From contig JAFISE010000326.1 in NCBI GenBank assembly GCA_022560025.1, forward strand, positions 1,102-20,846: 19,745 bases of DNA. Reading direction: 5' to 3'. The translations under genes were made by a program, and so were the position numbers. The notes beneath the pieces were generated by a model. The model was not told the DNA's origin. It did no database searches and saw only the letters and a list, made by a program, of their open reading frames with translations. This stretch comes from Stagonosporopsis chrysanthemi. Lineage: Eukaryota; Ascomycota; Dothideomycetes; Pleosporales; Didymellaceae. Positions 1 through 9,019 of this stretch are shown piece by piece (the first letter of the stretch is position 1; each line of letters begins with the position of its first letter).

Positions 1-606
<606 letters not shown>

Positions 607-2221
607 GACGATTGTGGCGGCTAGGACAGTGAGTTCCTCGCTAGTTGGCTAGTATTAGCTGTATATAGACAGCCTGAAAAATGATCGGAAGATGCAACGA
701 TCTGTCCAGTGTTGAACGTGATATTTCAAAAATTAATGAAGCCATATTGGTTCTTTATATGGATTGTCCAGTATCACCACTACTAGACAAGAGCTTATGC
801 ATTGATGCACAGCTGATTCATGCTTACCTTGCTACTTCGCGCATTGCTACTACAGGCAGCAGTGTGAGTTACTGTAACTGCGTAAGCAGTGTCAAGTGGG
901 TGCTGCGGGTCAACGCTTGTATTGCTATCTGTTCTCGTGTTGTGATGTTATGATGATCTTCTACAGGAGCCCTCAGCTCAGAGGTAAGTGCACTTGCCCA
1001 CACTGGGCAGTGCCTGCTACAATAGAATATCATGTGATCCATGCCACGTGGTTACAGTTACAGATCTAGATCGTGCCAATGATGCCTGAACAACGACAGC
1101 GAACTTCCAACCAATCCTATATTTTGTCAATAGTAAAGCATCGTCAGCAAGCGACAGTAAGCGTGAAATAAGGAAAAGATCTCCCACTGCCCGAGCTCTC
1201 AACTGATAGTCATGTCCGACAGTTCAGCTTACCATGTATGAGCAGTCATTAATACGCCAATCAAGTTGTGGAGTGACGATACGTCCAGTTGCAGGGGCTC
1301 TTTTTCGAATTGGACATTATCAATCGAAAGTCTCCTGCTATCTCGCAAAATTTAGTAATACTTTTGTCAGCAGGCGGCCTGGAATGGAGTTGCTCTGAGT
1401 CTGCAGATCCTATGAGAATCCGCACCCCTGTAATGGCCTCAGGATGTATTGATGGAGTCATCTACTCGTCCTCATGAAGCCGTCCGACGTCATCTCATCT
1501 GAACACTTTTGAGGTTTGATCGCCAAGGGTAGCCATATAGTCATCTTCGAAGGGTATGCACTTGACCTTGACGCATGGATTAATCACCATCCTGGAGGTC
1601 GTTTCGCTATCCTGCATATAGCATGGAATGAATGTGCAAGTATCGCCTCTGCCATTTTCCCACAACAATCTGTGCGTCCACAAACAATTGCCTGATCTGT
1701 ATCACACTTCACAGCCTTCATAAGAGACAGACGATCTTGAAGATGGGAACGTACCGGCTTGGCCGCGTTGCCGACGTTTGGGAGAATATGGATCGACCCA
1801 TGCGCGCTGATCTCTCTGCAGATCATCTTGTCGACTTGTTACAGCTGCAAATTGTACCTGTTGGCGATGATATAGATGTAGCCAACGCAGCCAATTTGGA
1901 ACGCTGCTCGTACCTACCGCGTTGAGCTGAGGAGATCTCCAGGGTGCTCATGTGTAACTACTCATTGTAAAGTAGTGTCTTGTAGAAGCCAGTAGGGGCA
2001 GAAGTCATGGGCGTTTCCTGCATATATCGGAGTGGAGGAGGTCAATCTCACTCATGGTCTATCCGCGGTGTCACCAGTACATCCCATCTTTACAATAGCG
2101 CAAGGCCCACAATCATCAGGTTTGTCTTTAAAAAGAATTTTGCTCTAGATGTTAGTTGCTTTGTATTGAGTATAAATGTGAACAATCCGACTGCATTTTT
2201 CAGAATGGGCTCTCTGCCATC
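607..2221. other. No supported gene
   Basis: Several 60-100-codon open frames occur on both strands (for example plus 681-953 and 1632-1925, minus 1584-1826), but none shows a recognisable domain, a convincing start or splice-supported extension. A plus-strand piece at 1743-1925 has a balanced composition (MGTYRLGRVADVWENMDRP) and could be an exon remnant. The first part probably holds the promoter of the leftward gene starting at 606. Confidence 0.4.
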
Positions 2222-2367
2222 TAACGTCCCTCCCTATATTACGAGAAACCCTGTGGGCCAAGAAAGACCAATCAGATTGCAAGGTATGAACAGAATCTTG
2301 CCAGCTCTGCAATCTCATTGGTCACTTTCGGCCCACAGGGCTTCTCGTAACATAGGGAGGGACTTTA
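2222..2367. mobile_element. MITE, copy 1 (146 bp, long terminal inverted repeats, TA ends)
   Basis: The left arm, starting TAACGTCCCTCCCTATATTA, is matched by the reverse complement of the right end, TAAAGTCCCTCCCTATGTTA. Similarity runs about 50 bp inward to a shared GACCAAT motif. TA at both ends fits the TA target duplication of Tc1/mariner-type non-autonomous elements. A second copy of exactly the same length lies at 11333-11478. There is no coding capacity, and the 165-codon open frame crossing this element (2007-2504) is therefore not credible. Confidence 0.85.
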
Positions 2368-2491
2368 TGGTGGGTATGGAGTTGCAAATTGAGAGCGCCG
2401 CCAAATTACTTTGCCTGACAGAGCTTTCTTTCAGACTATATACACTTAGCAGTTTGTCTGATCCCGATTCTTTATCGTGTAGATCAACCTG

Positions 2492-2648
2492 TGTTGCAGC
2501 GTAAGCAGCTGCTGAAAATAATGGAAAACTGCGCTTGTGTTACTTGCTAGCTAGGGAGCATCAATATATATATGCTCTGAGACGTGCTAGTCCAGGAGAG
2601 TCACAGGAGTGACGATCAAGGCCTGTAGGGCCGACTTGCACCGCAACA
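2492..2648 (+). mobile_element. 157-bp LTR-like element, copy 1
   Basis: This copy begins TGTTGCAGCGTAAG and ends CTTGCACCGCAACA, so it has TG...CA ends with about 14 bp of imperfect terminal inversion. It is nearly identical to 14436-14592 and to the reverse complement of 14655-14810. An AT-rich stretch (ATATATATATGC) sits near the middle. It has no matching 5-bp duplication of its own: the left flank is ACCTG and the right flank ATACA. The best reading is a solo LTR, because copy 2 has a 5-bp duplication. A MITE is the alternative. Confidence 0.75.
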
Positions 2649-3558
2649 ATACATATTGATCACTTGCAAGTCTCAACGGGCCGCTTTCGACGCGGTACTT
2701 GTCAGTATGCGCGAAACGCGTGAGTGTGAGCGTTGTAGAGCTCCATAGCTAGTCGTAATTGGTGCTGTGAGCGGCTTTTCTTGCAGCAAATTTCACAGTG
2801 AGCAGCAACAACTGCTTCATCTTTGCGCACGCGTACAGTTGCAACATAATTTTGGTCGACCTCAACTTTTGTACCAAATCACCTTCATACTGGACTGCAA
2901 TGATTCGTAGTGAAAGTATTATTGCGGGCTGAAGAGATAGAGCAAACACTCAAGCATACAGTAGCAATACCGCCGTTCAGATAAGCTAAACGCTTCTGTC
3001 CTACAGTCGATAACCTATTCCTCCTGCCAATCATTTCGTGCTCTTAACGTAGTGCCAATAGGATAGAATGATGTTTCTTCTTCTTTCCGCAAAGTGTTGT
3101 CATGAAATGATCATCCTCACGATCTCGATGCCCAGTCTCCTCATCAGTATCGCTGGGGCCAACTGGAGAGGCAAAATATGGCAAGGCGAGCGAGGCAGAT
3201 TTTCATGCCCCTGCGTTCTTTCACGGATTCGAGAAGATCGCCGAGTATTTACAGTCAACTAGAACGCATGCTACCTATGAATGCTTCTACTAGAATGATT
3301 CTGACCAGCACTGGACAGTTTCCTGTTTTTAGTTTGCTGCTCATTTATGTGAGCCTGCCAGCGTCCGCGATAGTGTACTTTTGTTATACACCGGAAGCGT
3401 GGCGATGCCAGAGTGTTGCTGCGTAGAGTTTCGGAATTCTTCCGTTTCATTGCACTGTCTTCCAGTTCATCATCTTGAATTTGAAGCATTACATATTTCG
3501 CCCGCACACTCTAGATCACGCTCTATAGGAACGACGTGAATTTTTATAAACCACTGCA
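2649..3558. other. No supported gene
   Basis: Only short open frames are present. The most notable are plus 3178-3426 (82 aa, good ATG context, one hydrophobic stretch around FPVFSLLLIYVSLPASAIVY) and minus 3271-3507, which overlap each other. Neither is recognisable, and I cannot choose between them. Confidence 0.4.
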
Positions 3559-4332
3559 TTACTCAATAGACTTTGGTATTAGCCTATATTTTCTATGCGA
3601 CATATCAGTCACTTTGAAGCCAAGCTGAGACCAGAAGCTTTGAGAAGTGATGTCTGTCCTTGCTTTCCACGCCTCGAATCCTCTCTCATTGAACTCAATG
3701 ACTATCTCATTGTGTACAAAGATACGGCTTACCCTAGAGAACATCGCCTGCCACTGGTGTCTTCGTTGACATGCTTGGCCAAGGGATTCTGCAATTTGCT
3801 GCGCCAATTTTCTGCTTTGGAAGCTGACTTGAATATCGCTTCGGGTTGCCGTCGGTAGAAGCGCAAGCAAAATGTTGTGGAAACTGTCTTTACGGTATAG
3901 CGTGAGGTCGATCTCAAGTTTGATGGTCTGGCCTGGGTTGATCGGTCTTGGAAGGTGAACGTGGATGAATGCTGGCACCTGATGTAGTTTCATCACGAAT
4001 CTGCTCCTCATGTAGGCAGGTCGAAATTCGTGGCGGACTTGTTTAGAGACTTGGGTAAGGCTGCGGAATCCCATTGTTCTGCGACGGGCGGCACGGCCAC
4101 TCCTCATTCTAATGAATCTATGCTTGACGCACCAGTCATAAACGACGTTGCGAATGTCTGTTGCCTAGATCAAGTGGAGCTTTCGCAGTAAAGCCCTATT
4201 ATACGAACCTCCTGGAAGATTCAGAAACAAGAATCCTATCATCAAATCCTTCTGGTCCTGGACTGTTGGTATCTCCGCCAGAGAGCGAGTACTGCTCTGA
4301 GACTTTGGCGACATCGCACTGAAGAGATCCAT
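3559..4332 (-). CDS. F-box-like hypothetical protein (two exons, 240 aa)
   Basis: Exon 1 is 4332-4209 and exon 2 is 4157-3559 (stop), joined over a 51-nt intron at 4208-4158 with donor GTTCGT and acceptor CAACAG. The splice creates the segment LNLPGDIRNVVYDWCVKH (about residues 36-53). This is the start of the common fungal F-box-like family (leucine-proline, then E/D-[IL]-RN-x-[IV]-Y). Next comes the usual 'SL..VSKQVRHEFRPAYMRS' block and a beta-rich C-terminal half with aromatic and basic residues. Length fits the family, which is usually 200-300 aa. Such proteins are thought to be substrate adaptors or lineage-expanded orphans; the function of this one is unknown. A second in-frame Met (residue 7) is an alternative start. 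The donor is weak at +3, but GT...AG and the restored motif support it. Confidence 0.7.
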
Positions 4333-5579
4333 GCGGGTGGTTGTTACAGACGGGAGGCAGCAATATTTATCGACCCCAGCGCGCTGTTCCGGAGAAATCG
4401 CGGTCTGTGCCGCTTTGCAGTGTTCAACGCTTATTTGCGCTTGGTGTGTGCGAACAAGAAGCTTCTGTCAACATGGGGTCTAGTCCTCAAATTCTCAGGG
4501 CCTCTCAAGCAGCATTCTCGATCACCACATGATTACGAATAGAATCTATCACCAGTAGACATGCTCCCCGAGCCCTGTGCTGCTGAATCCAATGAGCATG
4601 GCTTCCAATGCCTGGAACAAAAGAATACACTTACCACAATAAATGGACACCTTAAAACTTATGAAGGTAGTCCTTCTTGTTGAAGTTGCGCTGGATAAGT
4701 GCATTTTGTCTTTTGGTTTGCCAGCATATCTCGTACGAGCGGCCATCGATACAAGACTTTGGGTGGTGGTCTACCCTAGGCCTCGTTAGTTCTAGCGTGC
4801 CTCACATCTCCATCCTTCACTCCCTGCATGATGCATCGCAGATGAGCAGCCATGGCTTAGGGGGTCCGGGCCCCACAGGACGCGGCGTCCTGTGCAGAAC
4901 CCTGCTTTGCTGGCGTCCTTCACGAGTGAACAGACAAGCCTGGCGGTTTCAATGGTGGGAATATCAAAAGTGGCTGATCAGGTGCGGCTTAGATTGGTTT
5001 GGGTTGTAATTTTCGTCGGGTGGATGAGCATCTAACTACACCAGCCTCCCATAGGGCATTAGTCGACGTGTAAAGCGGTAAGGGAGTTAGGGGCTGCAAC
5101 TCATAACTTTCTCCGAACACAGTTTTTATACAAAGCGAAGTCATGCGTCAGTTCCCACCGCCAGTCGCGGGATTGTCACTTACTGTTTAGTGATGCCACG
5201 CATCTTTTTCCCGCGCCAGAGCTACCCTGGGTTGTAGGGCCCGCACATCCATCCAAATAAATGCCAATGATAAGTGGTTCAAAAACAAAGGAAAGGAGAG
5301 TGTAGTCCGGTTGTACTTGGGCTGGGGATTCCCGCTTGCGGGGCCTTCCAGACCATTTTGCACCCCTGGTTCGCGCCAGGGGGTACCATCGTCCGGCCTG
5401 GCTCGCTGTAACAGCGGGACAGGCGGGTGGTTGTCTTGTGAAGATGCAGGTGTAAAATCCCGTCGTCTTCAACAAACCTGCAAAGTCACAAGGGGAATCC
5501 AAAAGCCAGGCGATATGTTTTTGCCCTTCTTCCGCGTCAGCGGGTGGGCCAGTAGGATCTCTGAGGGGCTACTGATTGA
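4333..5579. other. Intergenic stretch with no firm gene
   Basis: A plus-strand frame without an ATG stays open from 4191 to the stop at 4540-4542 and carries plausible residues in its second half, but it overlaps exon 1 of the leftward gene. Other frames (plus 4677-5009, minus 5176-5502) have no recognisable content. The region just left of 5580 should hold the missing NACHT/NB-ARC part of the adjacent TPR remnant, but I cannot see it. Confidence 0.35.
4874..4894. repeat. 21-bp near-perfect palindrome
   Basis: CACAGGACGC, one central G, then GCGTCCTGTG: ten paired bases per arm around a single base. It sits in a GC-rich patch that also holds GGTCCGGGCCCC. It could extrude as a hairpin or be a dimeric protein-binding site; there is no evidence for either. 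Confidence 0.8.
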
Positions 5580-6185
5580 ATACGCACGTGGCTAGAGTGC
5601 GAAGGGCAGCTCGACAGGTGGAGAGAGCTGTTTATCTCGAACCTGTGCGCCGAGCTGCCGACAGGAGAACACGAGAACTGCGAGAAGTGCCAGGCGCTGT
5701 TTTTACACGCACAGGCGGCATTATCACAGCAACCGAAGGATCGAGAGTCACTAAAGGAGTTGGCACTGTTGCTGTACAAGGCGGCGTGGTACGCGTGGCA
5801 GCAAGGGAAAGCAGGCGAGGCAGAGCAGATGTCAGTGACGTCGATAGAAGTGAGAAGAGAGGTGCTTGGCGAAGAGAGTGAGGAGACGTTGAGTAACATG
5901 GGGATGGTAGGGCTGGCTAGGGAACTTGGGGGCAAGTACGAAGCGATGCACAGGCAGAAGCTGGCGATAAGCGAGAAGGCGCTGGGGCGCGAGCATCCAA
6001 ACACGCTGACGAGTGTGTACTGCCTCGCCCACCTGCTTGCAAAACAACACCGCTAAAGGGAGTCTCTCGGCATGTACGACAGAGCATGTACTGGGTACAG
6101 CGTTGTCCTTGGAGAAGATCGTCCCAATACCCATGCATGTCGCCAGCACCGTAGCGAAGTGGTCGCGTCGCAAGAGCAGTCTTAA
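5580..6185 (+). pseudogene. C-terminal TPR (kinesin-light-chain-like) remnant of an NLR-type protein
   Basis: The frame is open from just after a stop at 5577-5579 and has no usable ATG at its beginning, so the 5' part is missing. It reads into the pattern typical of fungal NB-ARC/NACHT-TPR proteins. First comes a WLECEGQLDRW-type segment, then a linker (ALFLHAQAALSQQPKDRESL), then TPR units such as LLYKAAWYAWQQGKAGEAEQ, SIEVRREVLGEESEETLSNM and KLAISEKALGREHPNTLTSV. A TAA at 6054-6056 interrupts the last repeat. The same frame then continues with an expected family ending (ESLGMYDRACTGYSVVLGED) to a natural stop at 6183-6185. In the intact family the TPRs act as a sensor or scaffold C-terminal to the nucleotide-binding domain, in non-self recognition and cell death. 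This copy is 5'-truncated and nonsense-mutated, so probably inactive. Confidence 0.75.
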
Positions 6186-6663
6186 ATATTCTTTTCCTCA
6201 GCGGCGCCAGACAATGTTCTGAGTGCGCCCACTTGCAAGGTTTTTCAAGGTTGTTACGTGGGCTGGCAAAACTCTACATCATGAGCTCAAAACATAGGAG
6301 GTCAAGAGGGCGATGCGTGGATGCGCAGGGCTTACTCTAAGACAGCTTTGTTGTTCTGAAATCATTTCAGCAAACCTATGCAGAGTTGGGATAATCACAC
6401 AGACACGCGAAGCAGTAGCTCTGTGTATCAGGGGCGAGCATAAATGGAGAATTGGCTACGGATACAGCTGCCTGCACCGCCGGAAATAAGAGCCAGTGTA
6501 AAGCAATTTCAGCTACTGGAGTGTAGCGCTGCGGAGAGCGAGAGCGACGGAATGAATGCACGATGGAACTGTCGATTTGCAGGCATGGTGAGAGCATCCG
6601 GAGCACCCGAAAGAAAAAGCGTCCCGGCACACCGGACGTCCTAGCACGCTTAGATTGACATTG
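6186..6663. other. No supported gene
   Basis: Short overlapping open frames on both strands (plus 6444-6644, minus 6376-6630) with no recognisable content and no splice-supported extension. Confidence 0.4.
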
Positions 6664-6807
6664 TTTAATGTAACGGTTGGGCTCTGCCCAGGCCTACTCT
6701 AGTACGAGTTAGGATAGCTTGTGTATGGGCAGGCATATAAGCAGCTCTGCCCACGTCAATAGTCAATGCAGCGCAGTCCTCCCCTCTCTCTACACCGTTA
6801 CATTTAA
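6664..6807. mobile_element. Solo LTR, 134 bp, with 5-bp target duplication TTTAA
   Basis: The LTR is 6669-6802, beginning TGTAACGGTTGGGC and ending TACACCGTTACA. The first nine bases are the exact inverse of the last nine (TGTAACGGT/ACCGTTACA). TTTAA flanks it on both sides (6664-6668 and 6803-6807). A TATA-like CATATAAG lies at 6734-6741, followed by a pyrimidine-rich tract before the 3' end. No primer site or coding region follows, so this is a solo LTR left by recombination. Its terminal bases resemble those of the TRIM-like element at 7054-7489. Confidence 0.85.
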
Positions 6808-7053
6808 GATAGCAATGCCTCACAAACATAGCACTTGACACGACTCACATTCACGCTGCAAACGACACTTCACTTGTACATCGTACAACATAGAAGATTC
6901 CATGGAGACTTCTCTTCGCTTTTCGCTTTTACACATGATCTCCTTGCTCATCTTGATTCTGATAGGCGGAATGATTTGAGTGTTGTCGAGATCGTACATT
7001 ACTGTTCCTTTCCAGAATAATAATCGGCTAACTGGCAAGGCGGGATCTCAAAC

Positions 7054-7128
7054 GGTAACCGTACGAAATACAACTATATATACCTTCAAGCTAGAATGGC
7101 AAGAAGGCCGGTCTTTTTGACCGTTACA
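7054..7128 (+). repeat. 5' LTR of the miniature element
   Basis: 75 bp, identical to the 3' LTR except that the first base is G instead of T. Near-identity suggests a fairly recent insertion. The TATA-like tract lies about 20 bp into the LTR. Confidence 0.88.
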
Positions 7129-7139
7129 GTTATGAGCCC
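7129..7139 (+). promoter_or_regulatory. Primer-binding site complementary to the initiator tRNA-Met anticodon region
   Basis: GTTATGAGCCC abuts the 5' LTR with no spacer and pairs with GGGCTCATAAC, which contains the CAU anticodon. Priming from an internal tRNA site is known for Drosophila copia and fungal Ty5-type elements. The match covers 11 bases and does not extend cleanly further. Confidence 0.75.
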
Positions 7140-7414
7140 GGATGCCGCAGCGGTACATACTGCGCACGACGTTGTCAGCTGCCAAGAAATTCATTATACC
7201 CCGCGTTCGAACCCCGCTTTTACCAACAACTGTTTATTTATTATACGACACGGTCTAATGCTAGAGAGGCTACTGGATCTCCAGGGAGCTAAGGGCCAGA
7301 AAGAGCCAAAGAGCGACCCACAGGGAGCATTGCATATCCTAAAGTCAGACTAGTAAGGCACGTCTACGCACAAAAATATTGCAGCTTTGGTTGGTCACCG
7401 CAGCTGGGGGGGTG

Positions 7415-7489
7415 TGTAACCGTACGAAATACAACTATATATACCTTCAAGCTAGAATGGCAAGAAGGCCGGTCTTTTTGACCGTTACA
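7415..7489 (+). repeat. 3' LTR of the miniature element
   Basis: Begins TGTAACCGTACG and ends GACCGTTACA. It is preceded by a G-rich purine tract and followed directly by the CAAAC duplication. Confidence 0.88.
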
Positions 7490-7850
7490 CAAACCGTGAG
7501 TAGACGCCCGTCTCGAGCTGGGGCCATGTCAAGCAGAACACTCGCAATATTTTGATCCATCTGCTGGGATGCTTCACGACAGGCAATTCGGCCTATCCCT
7601 CCACCTACTCAAGCTATCGGCACCGCCTGGTTCACCGCCGTCGCCGCCGCCGCTGCCGCCTCCTCTGCCTCCCGTTCGTCTACCCCCACCACCATCACCC
7701 ACTCAATCAGCAGGCATTCCTGGCTCACCCGTGTTCATAGAATTCGTTAGACGCTCACTCACCTTTGAGGACATCTTTCCTGACGGAAATGGCAACATCC
7801 TGCTCAAGGGACTCCAATACAGCTTTCTTTTCGTTGATGATAACCGGACC

Positions 7851-8346
7851 CTTTCTGTCGCAGTGAGTGCAAGCAGTGCAGGAAGATTTGAGGATTGAAC
7901 TGAGGTTGTATTGTGCGAAGCTACGAACAGTATGTATACATGGGTAGCTGTAAACAACGCTAGTGCAGGATAGGGAGCTGCAACTCAACAAAAGTGAGGC
8001 GCAGGTTGCCCATGAGGCAAGGGAGACTCCAAATCGTGACAGGATTGAACTGAGGTTGTATTGTGCGAAGCTACGAACAGTATGTATACATGGGTAGCTG
8101 TAAACAACGCTAGTGCAGGATAGGGAGCTGCAACTCAACAAAAGTGAGGCGCAGGTTGCCCATGAGGCAAGGGAGACTCCAAATCGTGACAGGATTGAAC
8201 TGAGGTTGTATTGTGCGAAGCTACGAACAGTATGTATACATGGGTAGCTGTAAACAACGCTAGTGCAGGATAGGGAGCTGCAACTCAACAAAAGTGAGGC
8301 GCAGGTTGCCCATGAGGCAAGGGAGACTCCAAATCGTGACACTTTC
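7851..8346 (-). mobile_element. 186-bp LTR with internally triplicated body (486 bp), target duplication CTTTC
   Basis: The element is 7856-8341, flanked by CTTTC at 7851-7855 and 8342-8346, with TG...CA ends (plus strand TGTCGCAGTG...AATCGTGACA). It matches the 186-bp element at 15423-15608 in reverse, but 150 bp of it is present three times in tandem; 486 minus 300 is 186. Orientation is given so that the LTR reads TGTCACGATTT..., which looks like fungal Gypsy LTR starts, but the orientation is not certain. No primer site or polymerase genes adjoin it, so it is solo. A 220-codon minus-strand open frame (7755-8417) merely translates the repeat, and its 50-residue periodicity follows from 150 bp. 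Confidence 0.85.
7891..8340. repeat. Three identical 150-bp tandem repeats
   Basis: Units 7891-8040, 8041-8190 and 8191-8340 are base-for-base identical by eye. Each starts AGGATTGAACTGAGG and ends AAATCGTGAC. They represent 150 of the 186 bp of the LTR. The junctions share only one base of microhomology. Perfect identity means a recent expansion, homogenisation or an assembly effect. Confidence 0.97.
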
Positions 8347-9019
8347 CTACTATCCATCGAAATCCATGGTATCTGTGCTCCAGCTTGCAGGACAGGTCGC
8401 TTTCCATAAGGACTCATCCTGCCCCATCATGAAGCTGGTGACTCCAGATGGAAAATAAAACGTCTGTATTACCAAACAGAGTTGGCTGAACTCTTATATC
8501 AGATCGTGGTGCGTGGCGTCTTTCAAGGTTGTAGGAAGCACGCTTACGAAGATGATTGCTAACTTACATGTTCACGATTCAGGGTGACAGACCACGCCAA
8601 GTCACCGTTAATCCCAGCTCGTTCTGCAGTGGTGGTGCTACAACGCAGGTCGCGGATGAGGCAAGCCCTCCGACTTGTCAGGAAGCGAGATTGTAGCAAA
8701 AACGACTTCACGGACACAGCCCTTAGGAGCGCTTTATCGATGGGGCGTTGTTGCCTTGGCTGGACTTTGAAATGCCGCATACGAGCATCAAGAACAGTAC
8801 ATCTGACAGGGCTGAGATGGGTTACATCGAGGACGAAGAAACATCGAATGTACTTAAACGCAGTACATCGTGTGTATCATGAGCAATACATTGTGCGTAT
8901 CTGTCAAGCGTGTCAACCGATGGCTGGTCGAGGGTGGAATCTGAGCTCTGCTTAGCCAAACGTACAGCCGGATGCGGCTGTTTTCTAAGAGCCTGTTGTC
9001 ACTTGTCACAAAGCTTTGA

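Larger units (their letters stand above)
7049..7494 (+). mobile_element. Complete TRIM/SMART-like miniature LTR retroelement (436 bp) with target duplication CAAAC
   Basis: Two direct 75-bp repeats (7054-7128 and 7415-7489) differ at only one base, GG against TG at the 5' end. Each ends GACCGTTACA and contains a TATATATA box. CAAAC precedes the left repeat (7049-7053) and follows the right one (7490-7494). Directly after the left LTR comes GTTATGAGCCC (7129-7139). This is the reverse complement of GGGCTCATAAC, the anticodon-stem/loop region of fungal initiator tRNA-Met, which is the half-tRNA primer known from Copia/Ty5-type elements. Just before the right LTR is a G-run (GGGGGGG, 7406-7412), a plausible polypurine tract. 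The 286-bp interior has no recognisable gag or pol, so the element must have been mobilised in trans. Parts seen: LTRs, primer site, purine tract, target duplication. Class assignment is inference. Confidence 0.85.
7569..8696 (+). pseudogene. Unrecognised gene interrupted by an LTR insertion
   Basis: From the ATG at 7569 a frame runs through a proline-rich segment (about residues 17-49) into a globular-looking part, FEDIFPDGNGNILLKGLQYS then FLFVDDNRTL, until the LTR begins at 7856. Leaving out the LTR and one CTTTC duplication, the same frame resumes at 8347 without a break (SYYPSKSMVSVLQLAGQVAF) and stops at 8456-8458. The next frame then stays open with good residues (IKRLYYQTELAELLYQIV) to a possible intron at 8509-8582, with donor GTGCGT, branch GCTAAC and acceptor TTCAG. 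A further piece follows to a stop at 8694-8696. A single-base slip in the A-rich 8451-8460 would explain the frame change; otherwise the gene simply ends at 8458. I cannot name the family. Confidence 0.5.

Noticed and set aside
2007..2504. A 165-codon plus-strand open frame
   Set aside because: Its middle is the 146-bp MITE and its end enters the LTR-like element. No recognisable domain.
5380..5400. A T-arm-like hairpin near 5360-5382 (CCTGG, TTCGCGC, CCAGG)
   Set aside because: The loop lacks the invariant A, and no D-arm, anticodon arm or acceptor stem is found.
7143..7220. tRNA- or SINE-like signal: an A-box-like TGCCGCAGCGGTA, a B-box-like GTTCGAACCCC and a T-run
   Set aside because: The T-arm and acceptor stems do not pair, and the segment lies inside the LTR-bounded element, where the primer-site reading is better supported.
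7891..8340. A repeated exon with a 39-nt intron (GTATGT...GTGCAG) that leaves a plus-strand frame open through the three units
   Set aside because: The intron would be very short for a fungus, and the unit is part of a mobile LTR found elsewhere with its own target duplication. The open frame is likely fortuitous.
7755..8417. A 220-codon minus-strand frame with three 50-residue repeats, resembling a repeat protein
   Set aside because: It is the translation of the triplicated LTR. The element ends and CTTTC duplication explain the boundaries, and the plus-strand gene is what it interrupts.
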